Shown here: positions 23,364-33,029 of the stretch, one piece after another
Layout: every line of letters starts with the position of its first letter
Numbering within the stretch: position 1 is the stretch's first letter
Source: Hyparrhenia diplandra
Lineage: Eukaryota; Streptophyta; Magnoliopsida; Poales; Poaceae
Direction: 5' to 3'
Assembly: GCA_015847255.1 (NCBI GenBank)
Contig: JADLZK010006507.1
Coordinates: forward strand, 248,001-312,000
DNA: 64,000 nt
Program-made: the position numbers and the translations under genes
Notes under the pieces: generated by a model
Seen by the model: only the letters and a program-made list of their open reading frames with translations
Told to the model about the DNA's origin: nothing
Databases searched by the model: none

Positions 23364-23530
23364 TTCTACATGGGAGAGTAAGATGGGTGGGTTGAAAACT
23401 AAATAATGAAAAGAGGTAAAAAAAACGGGATTACGGAGAATATTTGACCCAAGAGAGGGGGATAGGGAGGGAGATGGCTATGCAAAGACTATGTTACCTT
23501 GGATGAATAAAATCAACTAAAATAATTATT
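23364..23530 (+). repeat. Segmental duplication, copy A (between CACTA and MULE)
   Basis: Collinear with 49547-49702: 'ggttgaaaactaaataatga' against 'ggctgaaaactgaataag', then 'aaacgggattacgga', 'ggctatgcaa' and 'cttggatgaa.aaa.tcaac'. The final ATAATTATT is one copy of the MULE target-site duplication. Confidence 0.85.
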
Positions 23531-24379
23531 GAGTAAAGTACATCAGCAGTCCTCGAACTTGTCGCGGCCTGTCATCCCAGTCTCTAAACTCTCAAACGGT
23601 CGATTAAGTCCCTAAACTCTGTTTTAGTGTCAAAATGGTCCAAACGGGTCTTGAACCCGCACCTGTACATGGGGCCATTTGTCAGTTTTATTTCATCTGC
23701 CACCTCAGTTCTGAGTTCCCTCGAACCCCTCTCTGTCTCACGATGTGTAGTTATTTCAGTAGAATGAAGTTGGCAAGCCAAGCTGTAGGCCAAGTAAAGG
23801 GGAGGCGGAGTCCCTGGCCACGACGGGCTGGGCCAAAGGCGGACTACGTGGGCATCGATGCTGCAGCGCTGTGCGGCAACTACCACGCACGCGGCGGGCG
23901 CGACCCGCACTAGGCTGTACCAGGAGATGGCGTGCATCAACGCCACCAAGAGCAGCATGCTGTCCAATGGAAGAGCAGGATCTAAACTGTCACGGACGAC
24001 GGGCGGGCACGGGCGGTGGCGTCGGGTCGGCACCGCGTCGCGATGCTGCGGTGGCCGGCGGGTCCGAGAGTGGGGCCATTGCCCGTGGGCGGCGCAGGCA
24101 GGCAGAAGGATCCGCTAGGAGCTAACGCCGCCGCTGCAGCTGCAGTGCCTCCGCCCCGGCTGCACCCTGAGACGGAGAGAGGAGAGAGGTGGAAGATGGA
24201 GCTGACATGCAGTCCCCACATGTCAATGAGCCACGATAATCAGTGCTCAGATCTGTTTAGACCCGTTTGGACTATTTTAACACCCGAACAGAGTTTAGGG
24301 ACTTAATCGACCGTTTTGAGAGTTTAGGGACGGGATGACACAGCGTGACAAGTTTAAGGACCGCTGGTGTACTTTGCTC
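23531..24379. mobile_element. Non-autonomous Mutator-like element (MULE), 849 bp
   Basis: Terminal inverted repeats of about 125 bp (left 23531-23660, right 24250-24379) begin GAGTAAAGTACATCAGCAG and GAGCAAAGTACACCAGCGG. The 9-bp target-site duplication ATAATTATT is exact (23522-23530 and 24380-24388), and paralogue B (49694-49702) has it once with no insertion. The central 0.6 kb is GC-rich (23800-24180) without transposase. In grasses this architecture often marks a Pack-MULE with captured gene sequence, but I recognise no donor gene. A 92-codon open frame (23635-23913) and a 149-codon one on the other strand overlap, and neither shows a domain. Confidence 0.9.
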
Positions 24380-24610
24380 ATAATTATTTTTAGAGGCATT
24401 GAGAAAAATCCTCAACCACTATAAAACAATAGACAAACTAATATACCCAAAACTATCTCGATCATAAAAAGTCCATAATTTTTTTCTGAATATCACAAAA
24501 CTAGATGGGGGTGAGTAAGTGGGCTAATATGGGTCTAATATATTAGGCCCCACGAACCTCTGTATTTTCTTACCGGTTATATTAGTTTCTTTCCTTCAAA
24601 AAAAACTTAG
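24380..24610 (+). repeat. Segmental duplication, copy A (right part)
   Basis: Collinear with 49703-49900: 'agaggcatt.agaa..atcctcaaccac', 'acccaaaactatctc', 'gtccataattttttt', 'cacaaaacta' and 'ttatattagtttcttt'. It leads straight into array unit copy 3, as paralogue B leads into copy 7. Confidence 0.85.
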
Positions 24611-25150
24611 TTTCTTTCGATGAAGGGTCCACATTTACACCACAAAACTGTCTCACAAATAAGCATAAAAATTGAGTTTTGTACCAATCAATAAAACCCA
24701 TATCAACGCCAGTATAAATACAGCACCACAAACCCATGAACAATACTATCTCTGAACAAGCCACATACAGCCTTGATAGTGCCTCTGCTCCTTCCAGTTA
24801 ATATAAATTTGTGTCGTTAGCATGGACAAATACTTGAGGGAACATGAGGCGTGGGAATTTGAGGCACCAGGAAAGAGGCATACGCTGACGGTGTCCGTGA
24901 GACGACAACTCTAGCTCTAAAGATTTTAGAACGTCCTGGCCGCCGGCAGATATCTCGGGATGACAGCCGACACTTGTGAGATCATGGAGTTGAGAATGGC
25001 AGCAGGCGCCATATGGCTGCTGGACGGGGCCAATGTACAGTGTGGACACTGCTGACATGTGAAAGCTCTCGGAGATGGCAGCAGCCAGTCAGTGCAGGCA
25101 TTAGCCTGCTCTGCTGCTGAAACTAGGGCACTGGGCAGATCCGATTCGGT
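24611..25150 (+). repeat. TATA-bearing array unit, copy 3
   Basis: TATAAATA at 24713-24720. 'acatgaggcgtgggaatttg' lies near 24841 and 'ggcgccatatggctgctgg' near 25006. Adjacent to segmental duplication A. Confidence 0.8.
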
Positions 25151-26159
25151 GTGTTGTGGTGGGCATCGAAGCCAACCAGCAGCAGATTAGCAAAGCTCGG
25201 GGTCAGGTGCGTCTTTGCATAAGGCTGGATCCATGAAGCAGTTAGACATAAAGTTTATGCTGACGATTGTCTCAATTGTTAAATGAGCTAACAGGACAAC
25301 TTCTCTAACACATTCTGTGGATAACAAGATGACATATTGACATTGTTACTAGTGCAACAGGAATACAAAACAAATATTCCCAATGCTATAAATTGTCCCC
25401 AAATGACTCCAATGACAAAGAAACTACCATGAAAGGTTCAGACAAATTCAACAGGGACATGTTGCTGTGTGAACTGATATAACAATGAGATACAGGCAAT
25501 TATAAGATACCCAGCAAGATTTCTGAAGACAGATAGTTCTAGCTCAGTGTTGCTTTGTCGATGTATCTTTTGGTAGCAGCGATAGTTGAACAAATGGTTT
25601 CGAAGACAGATAGTCGTGCAGGGTTCAGATCCAATTTCCAGTCAAGATATCCCACTAGTTCTGCATCTATAGTTGGCAGCAAAGGTGCACTCGGTTTGAA
25701 CTATAATCCTGTAATCTTGTGTCCCCAGAAACTTGTTTTCAGTAAAGCAGGGGCAAAAGTTGCCTTTGGTCTACTGATGTTATCTGGCTCAATTTCTCAA
25801 TAAAACAGGGCAAAGTGTAAATTTAGCAGAGTGCCTCAACCATTCACATGGTTGATTTCACCATAACAATTAACAAGCAGGTTCCACCACGTAAATTTAG
25901 GTCAGCCTCTCCATGCAAAGTACAGTTCTAAACCAATTCACCGAAAACCAAGCATTTTTTTTTTTTGCTTTTCCTTTTCAAATTTCAATATGCGTGTGCA
26001 TTACCAATGAATTTTGGCATGTTAGTCAAACTATATATGTTCAGAGCCAACAACTTTATTTAATTTTTTAATAAGCGGCAGCGCATACGAAGCTTCAGCA
26101 GAACAGAAATGTGTGATGGTCTGTTGGAAACAGTGACGAGAATGGTCTTGTATTAGTTG
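25151..26159. repeat. Array 'B' segment following copy 3
   Basis: Collinear with 26800-27660, 28080-29110 and 36440-37094 plus 42720-42905. Shared words are 'atgacaaagaaactacca', 'ggttcagacaa', 'agatacccagca.gat', 'agacagat.gtc.tagct', 'gtgtaaatttagcagagtg' and 'ccatgcaaagtacagttct'. An 82-codon open frame (25555-25803) is not conserved as a frame between copies, so I do not call a gene. Confidence 0.75.
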
Positions 26160-26800
26160 CTTTCAGTGAACGGTGCACATTGACATCGCAAAACTATCTC
26201 ATAAAATATGCATAAATGTGTTATGTACCAATCAATAAAACCCGTATCAATGCCAGTATAAATACAACACCACCACCCATGATCCATGAACAACACTACT
26301 ATCTCTGAACAAGCCACACATGGCCTTGATAGCGCCTCTCCTCCTTGAGGTGAATATATATCAGTGTTAGCATGAACAAATATATATAAAAGGATGAGAC
26401 AGACAGAAGAAGAAAAGAAAAGAAAAGACAAAACCATGAGGCGTGGGCATTTGAGGCACCAGGAAAAAGGCATATGCAGACCTTGTCCCAGAAACTGCAT
26501 CTGTAGATCCTATGATTTAACAATATCCTGGAACCGGCAGGTCTCTCGGGATAACAACCGGCAATTGAGAGACAGTGGGGTTGAGAATGGTTATCCAGCC
26601 GGCGCGATATGGCCACTGGCCTGCCAATCAGGCCAATGTAGAGTGTGGACACTGTTGTTGCGACGTCAGAAAGATCAGGGAGGTGGCAGTAGCCAGCGAG
26701 TGCAGGCATTAGCTATCTCTGCTGCTTAAACTAGGGCACTGGGCTGGTCTTGTGTGTTGCCTTGGGCATCGAACCCAACCAGCACCAGACTAGCAGAGTT
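26160..26800 (+). repeat. TATA-bearing array unit, copy 4
   Basis: TATAAATA at 26257-26264. 'atgaggcgtgggcatttgag' lies near 26434 and is in frame with the longest small ORF of the family (26394-26729). Confidence 0.8.
26394..26729 (+). CDS. Possible small ORF of the repeated unit (111 codons)
   Basis: A single open frame starting about 130 bp after a TATAAATA. It is basic and Lys/Arg-rich at the N-terminus, has several Cys (CRPCP-NCICRS) in the middle, and then contains 'VENGYPAGAIWPLACQSG' and 'CRVWTLLLR'. The same last part is open in array copy 7 (50214-50504: 'VENGYPAGAIWPLAGQSGH', 'CRVWTLLLR'). The other copies are broken there, and the antisense strand is open over the same span (26299-26709). 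No domain, signal peptide or known family is recognised. This may be chance openness in a non-coding repeat, so I report it only as a candidate. Confidence 0.2.
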   Translation: MRQTEEEKKRKDKTMRRGHLRHQEKGICRPCPRNCICRSYDLTISWNRQVSRDNNRQLRDSGVENGYPAGAIWPLACQSGQCRVWTLLLRRQKDQGGGSSQRVQALAISAA

Positions 26801-27720
26801 CAGGGTCAGGTGAGTCTCTGCATAAGGCTGGATCTCACCCTCATGGTTAGGCTGATATTTACAGCTCTCTGGTTCTGACATAAACATCGACAACAATAGT
26901 GTCCATGGTTCTTCTCAGTTTTTTTTTTTCTAATTCTCGATACACTAGCTTTGCTCAAAGTGCTGCATGATTGAAACTGTGCTACTATTTCTGTATTCCA
27001 CAAACAGCTGGTCACACACAATTATGTTGACAATCACAAATTGTCACAAAAACCACAGAGACCCAACATTCATATGTGCACAGTTGGTAAATATCCAACA
27101 AGAAACTTCTGGCTGCAGAGGATTATCTCAATCATTAAATCAACTGTCAGACCAACTTCTCTAACACATTCTATGGACAACAAGATGACAAAGAAACTAC
27201 CAAGAAAGGTTCAGACAACTTCAACTGGAATGCATTGCTGTATGAACTGATATAATAGTGAGATACAAGTTGCAAGCAGTAAGATACCCAGCAGGATTTC
27301 CCGAGACAGATAGTCCTAGCTGATTTTTGCTTTGTCTATGTATCTTTTGTTGGCAGCGATAATTTTACTCTGGTTGAACAAATGATTTCTCTGTTTACCT
27401 GTTGAACACTTGGTTTGAACTATAATCATGTAATCTGGCGTCCCCAGAAACTTCTTTTCGGTTAAGCAAGTCCAAAGTTGCCTTCTGTCTATAGATGTAA
27501 TCAGTCTCAATTTTTCAATAAAGCAGGGCCAAGTGTAAATTTAGCAGAGTGTCTCAAATATGCACATGGTTGATTGCACCATAACAATTAACAAGCAGGT
27601 TCCACTATGAATGTATATAAATTTAGGTCAGCCCCTCCATGCAAAGTACAGTTGCAAACCAATTCACCCAAAACAAAGCAACTCATAAATACAAGCAATA
27701 CGAGAGAAGAATGGGGTGGG
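26801..27720. repeat. Array 'B' segment following copy 4
   Basis: Second full copy of the segment seen at 25151-26159, with the same order of conserved words and ending 'tgcttgggctatagaaggca' (27720). The pair defines a tandem repeat of about 1.6 kb (24.6-26.2 and 26.2-27.7 kb). No gene. Confidence 0.75.
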
Positions 27721-29230
27721 TGCTTGGGCTATAGAAGGCAAGCAGGGGGATATGAGCGAGTGTTAGCATGGGAATTTGAGACACCAGGAAAGAAGCATAC
27801 TCTGTCCTTAAGCCAGCGAGTGCAAATATGGATACAATGGTTTAACAGCGCCCTGGCCACCGGGAGCTGAAACTCTGGATCTGCTGGGTTAACAACATCC
27901 AGGCCGCAGGCTGGTGTTTTCTCTTCACAGCCAGCCTGAAAGAACCTATTTCAGAGACAATGGGGATGAGAATGGCCATCCTGTCATGCGGACACTGTAG
28001 GGTGTGGACACTTGATGAGTTGTGTGTTGTAGGCTTGAAATCGAGCTTTGCACAACCTGCTTCATGGTTCAAACTGCTGCTATTTTCTGAATTCGCAAAC
28101 AAAAAATACATCTGTCCTGCTGGTAACAATAACGATGTGGTAGCAAAAACTGTTAGATCCAATCTGTTTACTTGCGTGGCACATATCAGCAACTTCTTAG
28201 GCAGGTAGCTTTTACAGGCATGAGAACGAGAATCGTTTGCCTCGAACTCTCTGAAACAACACATTCAGAACAAAACAAAAGGATGCAGAAACAGTGCAGA
28301 CAACTCGTAATAACTCCCAATTATGTCGAGAATCACAAACTGACACAAGAACTAGATACCCATTTTTATCTAAAAGTATGACCCATCTTCCAATGTATGC
28401 AAACAAGATCAGAAGCTGTCTGGATGCAGAGGATTGTCCCAAATCAGTAAATGAGCCAGTAGGCTAACTTCTCTAACTAATATATTACATGGACAACAAG
28501 ATGACATTGGGATGCACATTGTATGTCCAGTTAGGATCTAGTTACTATTAGTGCGAACAAACGCAAGGAAATACAAAAGAAATATTCCCAATGATATAAA
28601 TTGTCCCCAATGACAAAGAAACTACCATGACAGGTTCAGACAACTCAACAGGGATATCTTGGCATATAAAGTGAGATACAAGTTCCAAGCAGTTATAAGA
28701 TACCCAGCACGATCTCCTAAGACAGATGGTCCTAGCTGATTATTGCTTTGTCGATGTTTCTTTTGGTAGCAACCATAATTGTTCTCTACTTGAATAAATG
28801 ATTTCTCGATTTACCTGTTGGTCTAGGGTTCAGGCTCAGTTTTCAAGTCGAGATATAAGCCACTACTTCTGCATCTAGAGTTGGCAGCCAAGGTGCACTC
28901 TGTTTGAACTATAATCCTGCGTCCCCAAAAACTTGTTTTGAATAAAGCGGGGCCTTAAGTTGCCTTTTGCTCTTTGGATAACCAGACAGTGTAAATTTAG
29001 CAGAGTGCCTCTCAAACTTGCATGTGGTTGACCACACCATAACAAGCAGCACTAAACCAATGCAAAGTACAATTCTAAACCAATTCACCCAAAACAATGG
29101 AAGTGACAAATATAGGCAATACGAGAGAAGAATGGAGTGAGTGCTTCGGGTATAGAAGGCCAGCAGTATGAGTGAGTGGGCTTATAGTTGGTTGGGCGCA
29201 ATAGAACTGGCCTGATGAAGAAAATGTTTG
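27721..29230. repeat. Truncated array unit and duplication block 2A
   Basis: 27755-27800 is a unit without its TATA part ('catgggaatttgagacacca'). 27870-28925 is collinear and very similar to 36160-37094 plus 42720-42905, sharing 'gctgaaactctggatctgct', 'aggccgcaggctggt', 'gggatgagaatggccatcct' and 'cgatgtttcttttggtagca'. The AGATG at 28724-28728 is the unfilled counterpart of the copia insertion at 37095. Confidence 0.85.
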
Positions 29231-29650
29231 ATACTTTCAGCACTATAGAGTACTATAAAAGAGCCTCTATCTTTTACCACTTAATATCTCTCGATGGACT
29301 GTCCATATTTTATCCACCAGAACTATCATATCTCATAGAATAAGTATAAATTAGTCACCTACCTATCGGTAAAAACCATATCGCTGTCAGTATAAATATA
29401 CCGCCATACACTTGCATGAGCAATACAATTTGAACAAGCCACACACGGCCTCCACAGCACCTCTTCTTTTAGTGAATATATATTGGTGTTAGCTTGAATA
29501 GCTAGGAGGATGAGACAGAACAGGAAAAGAAAACAAACGTGGCATGGGAATTTGATACACAGGGAAAGACACATATGCTGTTGTTGTGCCTGCCGACCAT
29601 AATTTCAGAGACCACACAGCCGGTGGTCAAACCAGCCATTGGAGAGTGTG
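29231..29650 (+). repeat. TATA-bearing array unit, copy 5
   Basis: TATAAATATA at 29391-29400. 'aatatatattggtgttagc' near 29475 is the stretch into which the Helitron inserted in copy 6. 'catgggaatttgatacacag' lies near 29542. Confidence 0.75.
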
Positions 29651-30169
29651 GATACTGCAGCTGCGATGGCGCTCCGCGTGTGGTAGCAGCTCCCAGGTGT
29701 AGACATTTGCAACATTTGAGGCAGAGAACTTTTCCAAGCATGCACAACTTCAAATGGCCGCCGCTACATGTTCCGAACAACATTGTAATGTTTGGTCCCA
29801 TTCTAGACAAGAGCAGAGCAGAAGGAATCAGATCAGAAGCGCTGCACACAGCTGGTAACACTCAATTATGATGAGAAACGAGAATCACAAACGTACGTAC
29901 TTTCACAAGAACCAGCTGTTATGATTTGAGTACAAGTAATGCCTACAAACATTAGACGAAATATAGGCTTGGGGAAGTCCTTTGTCTTACTCTTATGTGT
30001 CGAGCCCTGGGTGTGACCCTGTCTGGGGAGCTACCGACGACAGTGCTAGTGGCTCTGCCTTGCTCGGGCTCGGTCCTCTGCCATCAAGGGCCTCCTCGGG
30101 GAGGGCCACTTCCAGGCTGCCGAGCTAGCGTACCCATTGGGTACTGTCCCTAAAACTGGAAAATGCTTG
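29651..30169. other. Unassigned DNA between copies 5 and 6
   Basis: 29651-29930 is mixed-composition sequence with no supported gene. 29970-30150 is a GC-rich patch ('tgtgaccctgtctggggag') without a match elsewhere in the window. No RNA gene structure is seen. Confidence 0.35.
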
Positions 30170-30420
30170 ATACTTTTAGCACTATTGAGATTCTATTTTT
30201 CTTTACCACTTAATATCCCTTGATGAACGGTCCATATTTGTTTCCCAGTAAAGTCTCTCATATCTCATAGAATAAGTTTACATTAGTTGCCTATGAATCA
30301 ATAAAACGATACCAATGCCAGTATAAATATTGCGCCACACGCCCACACACTTTGCATGAGCAATAGTGTCTCTGAACAAGCCACACATCGCCTCGATAGG
30401 GCCTTTCTTTTTAATGAATA
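30170..30420 (+). repeat. TATA-bearing array unit, copy 6 (left half)
   Basis: TATAAATA at 30322-30329. The unit breaks at 'aatgaata' (30413-30420) and resumes at 32920 with 'tatattagtagc', exactly the junction seen intact in copy 5. Confidence 0.8.
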
Positions 30421-31337
30421 CTAGTCCATCAACCCGTGCTACCAAGACGGGTTAGTTTTTTCTGTATGGGCCAACTATGTGACAATTTAACAATAGAAAC
30501 AAAGTTCAATATTTTTGAAAATAAATTTGGTTCCACATTTTGTTTTTCTCGCCCTTTGTTTTAACCGTGAGTATAGCAATATTAACATATTATATTTCTT
30601 TTTAAATAACAGATGTTCATTTCTTAGATACAAATATTTGTATTTTTTGAATTATAGTTCATAATAGTAGAGTCATATTTAAATGAGTGCTTTAATGAGC
30701 AACAACAATATTTGACCTCCTTCATTTAGGTATGACTTGCAATGTTTGTACGAAATCATCCCCCATTCCTAGTGTCAACTCTCCAAATGGCTTAATTGTC
30801 TTCGCTACTGTCATTTGTAAATATAAAGTAAAGACGGCTATATTTCCTTACATTCAACAGTCTTCCTAAACTTAATCCTTCTTATCCTAATGTATAGGGT
30901 AAAAAACACAATAACGACCATATGTTTTATAGTTTCATAAGTGGTTTAACTAAAATTCATGATGTTCTAATTTTAAGCCACAAATAAAACAGAATGTTTA
31001 GGTCCCACATAAAAGAGCCCTTCTAAACTTAATCCAGATGGGGTCCACCCTAACAAAAATTCTATATTTATACTCTCCAACATCCCCCTATCTCAGATAA
31101 CATATATAGTGTGGATTGTATGCCATTGCCACCCCAAATCAAACTATATAACACACAAGATTTAGGATATAACCAAATATGATATGTTGGATTGAGAAAC
31201 TATTGGAGAGCAATTTTCTTGTGTATAGAAGTTAAGGATTTAAAAGGCTAGATATGTAACTATAATTAGAGATTCTCTACTTGCACTATTCACTTTAGGA
31301 TTGATGGGACTATTTGTTAGGCTACAGATTAGTAAAG

Positions 31338-31833
31338 CCACTTTCTTCCAAGGTTCTTTAAGATCTAACTAATTATATTTACCTACAAATAACTCAAAGG
31401 TATGGTCTTTTTCTTTTCTCCTAAAAAAGAGAAAACTGGATACTTTAGATACATTATTTATGTAGAGATACATGGATTACCTTGATGATTGGGACCATGT
31501 AAACTGAATGCAAATCAAGCATCATATACCCTATGCTAAAGCTCTAATCTTCTTCTGACTTACATCAAGTTTGTGTCGAATATTGGCTGAAATAAGAAAA
31601 ATAACCATAAAAAGAATAACAGGAAAAATTTATTTCACTGATAGGGAGTGCACCTGAAAAATTTTAATATTCTGGATTGATTTTCTCTGTAAAATCAAGC
31701 TTGTAATTTGCACAATTTACCCATTGGTTCATTTTGCCGATCTTGAGGTCGACATCAAGTCCATGCAATCTACTATGCAACATTCAGACCAAGCATTAGA
31801 ATTTCCATAGTTGAAAACAATGACTTTGACAAA
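31338..31833. repeat. Helitron internal duplication, copy 1
   Basis: Direct duplicate of 31994-32436, sharing 'gtaaagccactttcttcca', 'ccttgatgattgggaccatg', 'caatttgcacaattta' and 'ggtcgacatcaagtccatgc'. The copies are clearly diverged, so the duplication is old relative to the insertion or was inherited by the family. Confidence 0.85.
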
Positions 31834-31834
31834 T

Positions 31835-31992
31835 ACTCCCTATATTTCTAAATAATTATTGTTTATGCGTCCCATGAAACAATTTCAATTAAATATATAT
31901 GAAAAAAAATATTAATATTTATAATACATAATAATTTTCATTGGAAGAATCATTGAATCCAGTTTTTAACAAATTTATTTGGAGATACAAAT
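31835..31992. mobile_element. Truncated Stowaway-like MITE
   Basis: Begins CTCCCTATATTTCTAAATAATTAT after 'ta', recalling the CTCCCTCCGT start of Stowaway (Tc1/mariner) MITEs. The A/T-rich body and 'tttggagatacaaatgttg' also fit that group. The opposite terminus is missing. It lies exactly between the two Helitron-internal duplicates. Confidence 0.45.
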
Positions 31993-31993
31993 G

Positions 31994-32436
31994 TTGGTAA
32001 AGCCACTTTCTTCCATGGTTGTTCAAGCTCTAATTATATTTACCTACAGATAACTCATAGGTAGGTCCTTTTCCTTTTCTCCTAGAAAGAGAAAACTTAA
32101 TACTTCAGATACCTTGATGATTGGGACCATGTAAACTCATTGCAAATCCAGCGTCATATATCCTACGCGCAAGCTTTAATCTTTTCGAACTTACATCATG
32201 TTTGTGTCAAATATTGCCATAAATAAGAAAAAATAAGCATAAGAGAGTAACGGAAAAAATATTTCACTGGTCTGGATCGATTTCCTTAGAAACATCAAGC
32301 TTGCAATTTGCACAATTTAGCCATTGGTGCATCTTGCCCATCTTGGAGGTCGACATCAAGTCCATGCGATGTACTATGAAACATTCTGATCAAGCATCAG
32401 AATTTATGTAGTAGAAAACAATGACCGAGACAAATA
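31994..32436. repeat. Helitron internal duplication, copy 2
   Basis: Second copy of the 0.45-kb segment. It differs from copy 1 by many substitutions and an absent stretch around 'atttatgtagagatacatgg'. No reading frame is shared between the two copies. Confidence 0.85.
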
Positions 32437-32919
32437 CATACATAAAAGGAAGCGTCTTGGATCAAAGAGCTACCATAGGCACAATGCAATTGCAATCTTT
32501 GCCATTACCTTTGAGATTTCATCAGTTCGATTAAGAGGTCATGGTGTGTATAGATGAAATCCAAGCCAAAAACGCAGTACTGCATGAGAGTACAATAGGA
32601 GGCAGTTGTAGGATAGACTCGGGGTCGAGGCCGCGGCGAAATACCTTTGGGTGCCGACCAAGGAAGGCGACGGTAGCTAGTAGGGATCGAGGCTAGGGAT
32701 CAGATGGGCAGCGACGGATTGACGACCACTGGTATTTTGTAATGCCCTGCAGAGGAACGTGAGATTAGATGTGTTCTAGCCTTATGGGAAAGCTCATGTA
32801 AAACATCAGGATTGATTGAGGCAGATGGCGATGGTGGAGTCATGACGCATCCCAACAACACCTTGAGCACACCAGAACTCTTCTTAATTTGTCGCCGACT
32901 ACTTGTTATTGTAGTAAGA

Positions 32920-33029
32920 TATATTAGTAGCATTGAATAAATAAAAGGCCGAGACAGATCAGGAAAACAAAAAAAAAAACATATGGCCTGGCCTGTTGAG
33001 ACACCGGGAAAGAGGCATATGCCATTCTT
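32920..33029 (+). repeat. Array unit copy 6, right half
   Basis: Resumes 'tatattagtagc', then 'gagacaccgggaaagaggca' (about 32998), the conserved downstream block. It is broken again at 33029 by the minus-strand retroposon. The unit continues at 35124 and shows 'ttccattcggcgccatac' near 35283. Confidence 0.75.

Larger units (their letters stand above)
30421..32919 (-). mobile_element. Non-autonomous Helitron, 2.5 kb
   Basis: Read on the - strand, it begins TCTTACTACAATAAC (5' TC at 32919-32918). It ends with a 7-bp perfect stem (AACCCGT/ACGGGTT, 9-base loop), six bases, and CTAG at 30421. It sits between host A and T with no target-site duplication. Both flanks join to the uninterrupted array sequence of copy 5 (29470-29490). 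5' TC, a 3' hairpin plus CTRR, and A^T insertion are the Helitron hallmarks. There is no Rep/helicase gene, so it depended on others. The interior holds a 0.45-kb direct duplication, a truncated Stowaway-like insertion and, near the 5' end (32600-32900), higher-GC sequence that could be captured. Confidence 0.85.
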
